Source: Nocardia sp. (GTDB lineage Bacteria; Actinomycetota; Actinomycetes; Mycobacteriales; Mycobacteriaceae). Taken from it: DNA of 10,559 bases. This document shows, piece by piece, positions 1 through 4,937 of the stretch. Where the stretch lies: contig JAFMQT010000115.1 of the NCBI GenBank assembly GCA_017354515.1, positions 1-10,559 of the forward strand, in the 5' to 3' direction. Each line of letters begins with the position of its first letter. The stretch's first letter is position 1. The translations under genes and the position numbers were made by a program. The notes beneath the pieces were generated by a model, which searched no databases, was not told where the DNA came from, and worked only from the letters and a program-made list of their open reading frames with translations.

Positions 1-1
1 C

Positions 2-697
2 CAGCAGCGTCCCGGCGACCTGCCGCAGCGTGGCACCAATGGCAATGCGCCGCAACGGGGTTCGGCTCCGGGCGGATTGCCGCAGCGGGCGGCCAACGAT
101 GGACTGCCGCAGCGTGGTCAGGGCCTGAGCGGGCTGCCCAAACGTGATCCGGGCGCCGGCCTGCCGCCGCGGCCGGAGCCCACCCCGGGACTCAGCCTCC
201 CCAGGCGCACTCCCCAGCAGGCGGATACTTCGGACCAGTCCGGTGGTGAGGGTCGCGACCGTGGCCGGCACAGCCAGCGGTCGAATCCGGAGAAGACGGC
301 TTCGTTCTTCCAGACCAGATTGCAACCGGCGCCCGATCCCGGTCCGCAGATGGGCGGCACGCCGATCTTCGCCGAGATGATGTCGGCGTGGCTGGCGGAT
401 CCGAGCGCCGACCAGGCCCAGGCTGCGGTGTCCTTCGAATCCGCCGCCGACGACGGCTGGCAGGCCGCTCGCCGCGCGGTGGAGGAGACACCGGAAAAGA
501 AGACCGCGGCAGGGTTGCCACAGCGCGATCCGGGTAATCGCTTGGTTCCCGGTGGTGTCACCGGCGGTCGGGGCGATACGGCACCGCGCCGAAACCCAGA
601 ATCGATCAGGTCAAGTCTGAGTCGTCACCAGCAGGGCGTCCGGGATGGCCGCGCAATGGGAGCAATGAACCTAACCGGAGATAAAGGAGACCGATGA
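2..697 (+). CDS. Conservon sensor histidine kinase, C-terminal tail (partial, CvnA-like)
   Basis: The reading frame is open from the left edge of the window, so the gene starts outside it; 231 residues of the C-terminus are visible. Sensor, HAMP and ATPase domains are not in view. What is seen is a low-complexity tail: repeated LPQR/LPKR/LPRR blocks over the first 70 residues, a conserved-looking block around TPIFAEMMSAWLADP, a last LPQR copy, and an end resembling SLSRHQQGVRDGR. This tail architecture is typical, to my knowledge, of actinomycete nitrate/sulfonate-sensor-type histidine kinases that head conservons. The identity rests mainly on the three following genes, which are exactly cvnB, cvnC and cvnD in order. 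The stop overlaps the cvnB start as ATGA (694-697), suggesting translational coupling. In conservons the kinase-like protein is membrane-bound and assembles with the small partners at the membrane. Confidence is limited because no catalytic domain is visible. Confidence 0.8.
   Translation, partial: QQRPGDLPQRGTNGNAPQRGSAPGGLPQRAANDGLPQRGQGLSGLPKRDPGAGLPPRPEPTPGLSLPRRTPQQADTSDQSGGEGRDRGRHSQRSNPEKTASFFQTRLQPAPDPGPQMGGTPIFAEMMSAWLADPSADQAQAAVSFESAADDGWQAARRAVEETPEKKTAAGLPQRDPGNRLVPGGVTGGRGDTAPRRNPESIRSSLSRHQQGVRDGRAMGAMNLTGDKGDR
20..208 (+). repeat. GLPQR-type degenerate coding repeat in the CvnA tail
   Basis: Seven in-frame copies of a four-residue core (LPQR, APQR, LPQR, LPQR, LPKR, LPPR, LPRR) begin at 20, 47, 77, 104, 134, 161 and 197. 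Spacing is 27 or 30 bases, then 36. An eighth copy (LPQR) begins at 515. At DNA level CTGCCGCAGCGTGG occurs exactly at 20-33 and 104-117. Because the period is a multiple of three and the codons vary between copies, this is a protein-level repeat, not a DNA array. The repeat probably continues beyond the left edge. Its function is unknown; the basic, proline-rich, probably unfolded character suggests a docking or membrane-proximal segment. Confidence 0.8.
684..690 (+). promoter_or_regulatory. Ribosome binding site of the roadblock gene
   Basis: AAGGAGA lies a few bases before the ATG at 694 and still inside the end of the kinase gene. It is the clearest Shine-Dalgarno sequence in the conservon and fixes the roadblock start. 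Confidence 0.75.
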
Positions 698-1107
698 ACC
701 CCGAGCTAGGTGGGACGAACCGGAAGCTGGATTGGCTCGTTTCGAATTTCGCCAATGAAGTTCCGGGCGTCGCTCATGCCGTCCTGGTGTCGGCGGACGG
801 CCTGCTGATGGCCGCGAGCGCACAACTACCCGTCGATCGAGCTGAACAGCTATCCGCGGTGACCGCGGGGCTGGCCAGTCTGTCCGTGGGCGTGTCGAAC
901 CTCTTCGAGGGCGGCACCGTCCTGCAGTCGGTGGTCGAGATGGAGCACGGTTATCTGCTGCTGATGGCAGTCGGTGACGGCTCGTATCTGGCGGTCCTGA
1001 CCAACACTTCCTGCGACATCGGCCAAGTTGGCTACGAGATGGCATTGCTGGTCGAGCGGGTGGGCCAGACAGTTCAGGCCACACCTCGGGTCACGATGGG
1101 CTCCTGA
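694..1107 (+). CDS. Roadblock/LC7 domain protein (CvnB-like)
   Basis: This 137-residue protein has the roadblock/LC7 fold signature seen in CvnB proteins. It begins with LDWLVSNFANEVPGVAHAVL, followed by the SADGLLMAAS strand-turn, a helix around AEQLSAVTAGLASLSVGV, and the closing strands GYLLLMAVGDGSYLAVL. Roadblock proteins of the MglB/LC7 type dimerise and bind small Ras-like GTPases; in conservons CvnB is thought to connect the sensor kinase to the GTPase CvnD. The counterpart in M. tuberculosis is Rv3364c. The length is normal for the family. The ATG overlaps the kinase stop, and AAGGAGA at 684-690 supports the start. The next gene begins 7 bases after the stop. No membrane segment is present, so it is cytosolic or recruited to the membrane by partners. 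Confidence 0.93.
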   Translation: MNPELGGTNRKLDWLVSNFANEVPGVAHAVLVSADGLLMAASAQLPVDRAEQLSAVTAGLASLSVGVSNLFEGGTVLQSVVEMEHGYLLLMAVGDGSYLAVLTNTSCDIGQVGYEMALLVERVGQTVQATPRVTMGS

Positions 1108-1114
1108 TAGTGGG

Positions 1115-1489
1115 ATGGACATAGACAACCAGCACGTGGGGAGCGCCGAGCCCAGCCTCGTCCGCCCGTACTCGCTAACCGCAGGCCGCACCCGGCCCAC
1201 GGTCGAGTTGGCGTTGGAGGCGCTCGTCGCCACGCATCCGGTCGCTCACGAGCGGCATTACGAACTGACCAATATCGAGACATCAATCGTCGAGTTGTGC
1301 AGAGAATCACCGTCTGTCGCGGAACTTGCTGCCCGACTGGGTATTCCGATTGGGGTGGCTCGAGTACTCGTCGCTGACCTCATCGAGGCGGGGCATGTCC
1401 GAGTCTCGGCGACATTGAAAGACGATTCAAGCGACGATGAACGTCGCGAGCTGATCGAAAGGGTTCTCAGTGGACTCCGGCGTATTTGA
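1115..1489 (+). CDS. DUF742 winged-helix protein (CvnC-like)
   Basis: This is a 124-residue protein of the DUF742 family, third member of conservons. The family hallmark VRPYSLTAGRTRP followed by LALEALV is at residues 16-36. The C-terminal half reads as a winged helix-turn-helix (SVAELAARLGIPIGVARVLVADLIEAGHVRV), as usual for DUF742. The exact biochemical role is not established; it forms part of the membrane-associated complex with CvnA, CvnB and CvnD. I chose the ATG at 1115, 7 bases after the roadblock stop. The frame is open further upstream to 1028, but that would overlap the roadblock gene by 80 bases and add residues not found in the family. No good Shine-Dalgarno sequence is seen, so translation probably depends on coupling. 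Its 3' end overlaps the GTPase gene by 20 bases. M. tuberculosis counterpart: Rv3363c. Confidence 0.92.
   Translation: MDIDNQHVGSAEPSLVRPYSLTAGRTRPTVELALEALVATHPVAHERHYELTNIETSIVELCRESPSVAELAARLGIPIGVARVLVADLIEAGHVRVSATLKDDSSDDERRELIERVLSGLRRI
1457..1463 (+). promoter_or_regulatory. Ribosome binding site deciding the GTG start of the GTPase gene
   Basis: GAAAGGG inside the end of the DUF742 gene lies 6 bases before GTG 1470, supporting this non-ATG start and the 20-base gene overlap. Confidence 0.55.
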
Positions 1490-2072
1490 TTCGACGGCGA
1501 AGGTCGATACCCGCTCCAGCAAGCCGACCTCGGCGAAGATCGTGGTGGCCGGTGGATTCGGTGTGGGTAAGACGACTTTGGTAGGTGCGGTATCGGAAAT
1601 CGTTCCGCTGCGCACCGAAGCTTTGGTGACCAACGCCAGTGTCGGCGTCGACAGCCTGGCCGCCGTGCCGACCAAGGCCACCACCACGGTGGCGATGGAC
1701 TTCGGCAGGATCAGCCTCGCTGATGATCTGGTGCTGTACCTGTTCGGTACTCCCGGGCAGTACCGCTTCTGGTTCATGTGGGACGACCTGATCCGCGGCG
1801 CCATCGGTGCCGTGGTGCTCATCGACACCCGGCGGCTGGAGGACAGCTTCGCCGCGGTCGACTACTTCGAAGCTCGTGGCCTGCCGTTCCTGGTGGCCAT
1901 CAACGAGTTCGACGACGCACCGCGCTATCCGCTGGAGGACATCCGCCAGGCGCTCGCGGTTCCGGCCGACGTGCCGATCATGTCGCTGGACGCGCGCCGG
2001 CGTGAGCCGGTCAAACAGGCGCTGGTCTCGGTCACCGAGTACGCACTGCGCAAGGTCGTTCAGGGGTACTGA
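1470..2072 (+). CDS. Ras-like ATP/GTP-binding protein (CvnD-like)
   Basis: This 200-residue small GTPase is the fourth conservon member. The P-loop GGFGVGKTT is at residues 28-36 (Lys34). A conserved TTTVAMDFGRI switch segment follows. The G3 region reads LFGTPGQ (91-97) instead of the Ras DxxGQ, which is normal in the CvnD/MfpB type. The G4-like NEFD is at 145-148 (Asn/Asp instead of NKxD), and SLDAR (172-176) stands at the G5 position. Function by family: a nucleotide-dependent switch controlled by the sensor kinase and the roadblock protein. In mycobacteria the relative MfpB acts with the pentapeptide protein MfpA, but no MfpA-like gene follows here. The GTG start is supported by GAAAGGG 6 bases upstream. 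The next gene begins 39 bases downstream and belongs to fatty-acid metabolism, so it is probably a separate unit. M. tuberculosis counterpart: Rv3362c. Confidence 0.94.
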   Translation: MDSGVFDSTAKVDTRSSKPTSAKIVVAGGFGVGKTTLVGAVSEIVPLRTEALVTNASVGVDSLAAVPTKATTTVAMDFGRISLADDLVLYLFGTPGQYRFWFMWDDLIRGAIGAVVLIDTRRLEDSFAAVDYFEARGLPFLVAINEFDDAPRYPLEDIRQALAVPADVPIMSLDARRREPVKQALVSVTEYALRKVVQGY

Positions 2073-2099
2073 TTCGCCGATAGGCCGATCACCTGCGGT

Positions 2100-2105
2100 T
2101 AGGGT
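2100..2105 (+). promoter_or_regulatory. Possible -10 element for leaderless transcription of the AccD3-like gene
   Basis: TAGGGT fits the actinomycete -10 pattern TANNNT and ends 6 bases before GTG 2112. That would place the transcription start at or next to the start codon. The gene has no convincing Shine-Dalgarno sequence (AGGGTCGGGG is off-consensus). No -35 hexamer is clear. Prediction only. Confidence 0.35.
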
Positions 2106-2111
2106 CGGGGC

Positions 2112-3623
2112 GTGACGATTTCGGCATCCGAGTTCCTCGACGCCGTCCTCGATCCCGGCTCCTATCGCAGCTGGGATCGAGCACCGATCGACGTCGCCGC
2201 GTCCGAGTCCTACCGCACGGAATTGGCCGCTGCCGCCGATCGCAGCGGCACCGATGAGTCGGTGCTCACCGGTGAGGGGATGCTGCGCGGGCGCCGGATC
2301 GCCGTCATCGCATGCGAATTCGGATTTCTGGCCGGATCCATCGGGGTCGCGGCTGCGGAGCGGATCGTCGCTGCCGTCGAACGCGCGACGGCGTCCGGTG
2401 TGCCGCTGCTGGCGTCGCCGACCTCCGGGGGCACCCGAATGCAGGAGGGCACGCTCGCCTTCGTGCAGATGGTGAAGATCGCCGGCGCCGTCGCCGAACA
2501 CAAATCGGCGGGGCTCCCGTATCTGGTGTATCTGCGTGACCCGACCATGGGCGGGGTGTTCGCGTCGTGGGGTTCGCTGGGGCATATGACTTTCGCCGAA
2601 CCGGGCGCGCTGATCGGCTTTCTCGGCCCGCGGGTTTATGCGGCGCTGTACGGCGAACGGTTTCCCGACGGGGTGCAGACCGCGGAGAACCTGTACCGCA
2701 ACGGGGTGATCGACGGTGTTGTGCCACTGGGTATTTTCCGGCGCATCGCCCATCGCGTCCTGAACGTCACGGTTTCCCCGCCGCGAGGCGATCTTTCGGC
2801 ACCCATGCCCGAATCGGGGTCGCCGGGCGCCGATACGGCCGCGGGCGTCGATTACCCCGCCTGGGATTCGGTACTGTTGTCGCGCAGTCCATTTCGGCCC
2901 GGCATCCGGCAGTTGTTGCGGCAGGCCACCGACCGCGTCCCGCTCAGCGGAACGGGGCAGGGCGAGTCGGACCGCACAGTGGTGCTCGCACTGGCTCGCC
3001 TGCGCGGCCGGCCCTGCGTCATCCTCGGACACGACCGGGCCAGCCGTTCCGAGGACAACGGTATGGGTCCGGCCGCATTGCGTGAGGCCCGGCGGAGTAT
3101 GCGATTGGCCGCCGAATTGCGGCTGCCGCTGGTGCTGATCATCGATACGGCGGGCGCGGCCCTGTCCCGATCGGCCGAGGAGCGTGGTCTGGCACCCGAG
3201 ATCGCCCGCTGCCTGGCCGATCTGGTCACCCTGGACACGCCGACGGTGTCGGTGCTGCTGGGGCAGGGCAGTGGCGGGGGCGCGCTGGCGCTGCTGCCGG
3301 CCGATCGGGTGCTGGCCGCGCGGCACGGCTGGCTGGCTCCGCTGCCGCCGGAGGGCGCCAGCGCGATCGTGTTCCGCGATACCGAGCACTGCGCGCGGAT
3401 CGCGGCCGCTCAGCGCATTCGTGCCGCTGATCTGCTGGCCGACGGCGTGGTCGACCGCATCGTGCCGGAATTTCCCGATGCCGCGTCCGAGCCGGTCGAC
3501 TTCTCCCGGCGCATGGTCGCCGCGATCGCCGAGGAGCTGCGCGGGCTGTGCGCGCGACCGGTCGACGACCTGCGTACCCGCCGCCGGCACCGCTACCGGC
3601 GGCTGGGTCTGCCGAATGCCTGA
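2112..3623 (+). CDS. accD3: AccD3-like fused acyl-CoA carboxyltransferase (beta+alpha)
   Basis: The 503-residue protein has two crotonase-fold halves fused in one chain. The AccD-like half covers about residues 45-250, with the active-site loop TSGGTRMQEG (104-113). The AccA-like half covers about 270-490, with GQGSGGGALALLPADRVLA beginning at 384. Family role: transfer of CO2 from carboxybiotin to an acyl-CoA, giving a malonyl-CoA-type product for lipid synthesis. The sequence as I recall it for M. tuberculosis AccD3 (Rv0904c, about 495 residues) is closely similar over the whole length, including the start (DAVLD.GS) and the RYRRLGLP end. Unlike E. coli AccD there is no N-terminal four-cysteine zinc finger; the mycobacterial protein also lacks it. 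No biotin carboxylase or biotin carrier gene is in the window, so partners must be encoded elsewhere. The native substrate of AccD3 is not settled. The start is GTG, possibly leaderless. The stop is duplicated in a tandem repeat. Confidence 0.88.
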   Translation: MTISASEFLDAVLDPGSYRSWDRAPIDVAASESYRTELAAAADRSGTDESVLTGEGMLRGRRIAVIACEFGFLAGSIGVAAAERIVAAVERATASGVPLLASPTSGGTRMQEGTLAFVQMVKIAGAVAEHKSAGLPYLVYLRDPTMGGVFASWGSLGHMTFAEPGALIGFLGPRVYAALYGERFPDGVQTAENLYRNGVIDGVVPLGIFRRIAHRVLNVTVSPPRGDLSAPMPESGSPGADTAAGVDYPAWDSVLLSRSPFRPGIRQLLRQATDRVPLSGTGQGESDRTVVLALARLRGRPCVILGHDRASRSEDNGMGPAALREARRSMRLAAELRLPLVLIIDTAGAALSRSAEERGLAPEIARCLADLVTLDTPTVSVLLGQGSGGGALALLPADRVLAARHGWLAPLPPEGASAIVFRDTEHCARIAAAQRIRAADLLADGVVDRIVPEFPDAASEPVDFSRRMVAAIAEELRGLCARPVDDLRTRRRHRYRRLGLPNA

Positions 3624-3641
3624 AGTCTGCCGAATGCGTGA
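3608..3641 (+). repeat. 18-base tandem duplication across the AccD3-like stop codon
   Basis: TCTGCCGAATGC occurs at 3608-3619 and 3626-3637. With the following bases each copy gives a 16-base match with one mismatch, and the offset is 18 bases. The unit includes the stop codon TGA. As 18 is a multiple of three, the second copy repeats the last residues LPNA and a second TGA in the same frame, so read-through would add only six residues. Confidence 0.8.
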
Positions 3642-3711
3642 AAATAGTTTAGGAAATTAATTGTTTCACAAATCCCGTAATGCTCGGAATCGGACAATTT
3701 CGTATGTGAAA
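3638..3711. promoter_or_regulatory. Cluster of GTGAAA/TTTCAC half-sites (candidate operator)
   Basis: GTGAAA occurs at 3638-3643, its complement TTTCAC at 3664-3669, and GTGAAA again at 3706-3711. The last two extend to a seven-base inverted pair, TTTCACA (3664-3670) and TGTGAAA (3705-3711), with centres 41 bases apart, close to four helix turns. A further TGTGAAA at 3877-3883 overlaps the ribosome binding site and may be there for that reason. The copy at 3705-3711 falls where a -35 element would lie for the TAGAAT at 3725. In mycobacteria desA1/desA2 are controlled by the TetR-type repressor MadR; I cannot say whether this motif matches its site. Confidence 0.35.
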
Positions 3712-3724
3712 GTTACAGATACCA

Positions 3725-3730
3725 TAGAAT
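3725..3730 (+). promoter_or_regulatory. Possible -10 element of the desaturase promoter
   Basis: TAGAAT matches TATAAT in five of six positions and fits TANNNT. It sits at the end of the AT-rich segment. No good -35 hexamer is seen 16-19 bases upstream, which is common in actinomycetes. It predicts a start of transcription near 3737 and a leader of about 155 bases. Confidence 0.35.
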
Positions 3731-3772
3731 CCTCGGTTTCCGCGCGCGGAACAGTCACAATGGTGGAATGAT

Positions 3773-3821
3773 GCTGGCGGTGCACGCTGCGCTCGGCGTG
3801 GCCGGTCGATCGTGCGCCAGC
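3773..3821 (+). other. Imperfect stem-loop in the predicted desaturase 5' leader
   Basis: GCTGGCG (3773-3779) pairs with CGCCAGC (3815-3821), and CACG (3783-3786) continues the helix with CGTG (3811-3814). That makes 11 base pairs with a 3-base bulge (3780-3782) and a loop of 24 bases. It lies about 70 bases before the start codon. No U-run follows, so it is not a terminator. It could be a leader structure or a chance pairing in GC-rich DNA. Confidence 0.3.
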
Positions 3822-3891
3822 GGGAAGTTCTGCGGAACCCGGATTTCCCGACGTTTCTTCGAGCCAGATCTGTGAGTGTGAAAGGACCTTC

Positions 3892-4863
3892 ATGACAAGG
3901 GATTTGACCCAGCTGGAGTTGCTAGTCGAGCTGGAGCCCGTGGTCGAGGAAACGATGAACCGCCACCTGAAGGTGGCCAAGGAGTGGCATCCGCACGACT
4001 ACGTCCCGTGGGACGAGGGCCGTAATTTCGCCGCCATGGGTGGGGTCGACTGGGATCCCGAGCAGTCGAGGCTGTCGGAGGTCGCCAAGGTCGCGATGGT
4101 GACGAACCTGCTGACCGAGGACAATCTGCCCTCCTACCACCGCACCATCGCCGAGAACTTCTCCACCGACGGCGCCTGGGGCACCTGGGTCGGTCGTTGG
4201 ACGGCCGAGGAGAACCGGCACGCCATCGCGATGCGCGACTACCTCATCTGCACCCGGGCGGTCGACCCGGTCCAGCTCGAGCGCGACCGGATGGTCCACA
4301 TGACCCGCGGCGTGCACGCACCGGACGCGTGGGGCGGTGTGCTCGACCAGGTCGCCTATGTGACCTTCCAGGAACTGGCCACCCGCATCAGCCACAAGAC
4401 CACCGGGCGGGTCTGCAACGATCCCATCGCCGATGCCATGCTCTCGCGGATCGCGGCCGATGAGAACCTGCACATGATCTTCTACCGCACGCTCACCGCT
4501 GCGGCCTTCGATCTGGCACCGGACCAGACCATGGAATCGGTGATCGGGATCATCAAGAGTTTCGCCATGCCGGGTACCGGTATGCCGAACTGGCGCCGCA
4601 ACGGTGTGCTGATGGTCAAGCACGGCATCTACGACCTCAGTCAGCACCTCAACGACGTGCTCAACCCGGTGCTGCGGCACTGGAACGTTTTCGACCGCAC
4701 CGACTTCACCGCGCGCGGTGAGGCCGCCCGCGAGGAATTGAACGAATACCTGGAAAAGCTCGAGCGCGATGTGGCCAAATTCGAGGAGCAGCGCGCCCGC
4801 ATTCTGGCTCGCGAGGCCGCCAAGGCCGCGAAGAACGAGGCCAAGACCCCGGTCAACGCCTGA
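3892..4863 (+). CDS. Soluble acyl-[ACP] desaturase, DesA1-like
   Basis: This 323-residue di-iron enzyme introduces a cis double bond into ACP-bound fatty acyl chains in the cytosol, using O2 and electrons from a ferredoxin-type partner. All six expected iron ligands of the plant stearoyl-ACP desaturase family are readable: Glu76 (in TEDNLPSYH), Glu107 and His110 (EENRH), Glu161 (TFQELATR), Glu191 and His194 (DENLH). Their spacing agrees with the castor enzyme. The sequence is closer to M. tuberculosis DesA1 than to DesA2, with which it shares HDY.P....NF and RWTAEE. DesA1 is essential there and linked to mycolic-acid precursor desaturation. The C-terminus is a charged Lys/Ala/Glu-rich helix. 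The ATG at 3892 is preceded by AAAGGA (3881-3886) at 5 bases. No electron-transfer partner is encoded nearby. The gene is monocistronic by context: a long leader upstream and a hairpin downstream. Confidence 0.94.
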   Translation: MTRDLTQLELLVELEPVVEETMNRHLKVAKEWHPHDYVPWDEGRNFAAMGGVDWDPEQSRLSEVAKVAMVTNLLTEDNLPSYHRTIAENFSTDGAWGTWVGRWTAEENRHAIAMRDYLICTRAVDPVQLERDRMVHMTRGVHAPDAWGGVLDQVAYVTFQELATRISHKTTGRVCNDPIADAMLSRIAADENLHMIFYRTLTAAAFDLAPDQTMESVIGIIKSFAMPGTGMPNWRRNGVLMVKHGIYDLSQHLNDVLNPVLRHWNVFDRTDFTARGEAAREELNEYLEKLERDVAKFEEQRARILAREAAKAAKNEAKTPVNA

Positions 4864-4878
4864 ATTACGCAGTGGTAT

Positions 4879-4903
4879 CCGGCCGGGGGAAGCGTCCGGC
4901 CGG
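4879..4903 (+). terminator. Possible hairpin terminator after the desaturase gene
   Basis: CCGGCCGG at 4879-4886 and again at 4896-4903 is self-complementary and forms an 8-base-pair GC stem with a 9-base loop, 15 bases after the stop. No U-run follows, as often in actinomycetes. It would separate the desaturase from the transporter genes. Confidence 0.45.
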
Positions 4904-4925
4904 TGCCTGCCTCGCCGGCAGCTGG

Positions 4926-4931
4926 CAGACT
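4926..4931 (+). promoter_or_regulatory. Possible -10 element for leaderless transcription of the ECF transporter operon
   Basis: CAGACT differs from TANNNT only in its first base and ends 6 bases before GTG 4938, the same spacing as seen at 2100-2112. No Shine-Dalgarno sequence precedes the GTG. Prediction only. Confidence 0.25.
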
Positions 4932-4937
4932 TGATCC

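Larger units (their letters stand above)
3624..3891. other. Intergenic region before the desaturase gene, AT-rich at its left
   Basis: No credible gene is seen in these 268 bases. The left part (about 3636-3735) is clearly richer in A+T than the rest of the window and holds copies of GTGAAA/TTTCAC and a -10-like TAGAAT. The right part (about 3735-3891) is GC-rich again, contains an imperfect stem-loop and ends in the ribosome binding site of the desaturase gene. The layout is that of a regulated promoter followed by a 5' leader of about 150 bases. Confidence 0.6.

Noticed and set aside
20..208. Regularly spaced short repeats resembling a CRISPR-like array
   Set aside because: Spacing is 27-36 bases, cores are only 12-14 bases and vary by codon, all stay in one reading frame, and there are no unique spacers.
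2073..2111. A pentapeptide-repeat MfpA-like or cytochrome P450 gene after the conservon
   Set aside because: The gap is only 39 bases and the following protein is plainly a carboxyltransferase with no pentapeptide repeats or haem motif.
1467..3590. Long open frame on the minus strand (707 codons) opposite the GTPase and AccD3-like genes
   Set aside because: It is antisense to two clearly recognised genes. Its translation is rich in Arg/His/Gln/Gly without domains, as expected for the mirror frame of high-GC coding DNA.
3666..3980. Minus-strand frame of 104 codons covering the desaturase promoter region
   Set aside because: It starts inside the desaturase gene, has no recognisable motif or ribosome binding site, and its translation is low-complexity. 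The region is better explained as regulatory.
4864..4937. Vitamin riboswitch upstream of the ECF transporter
   Set aside because: The gap is only 74 bases, is partly taken by a hairpin after the desaturase gene, and the start looks leaderless, so no room for a known aptamer remains.
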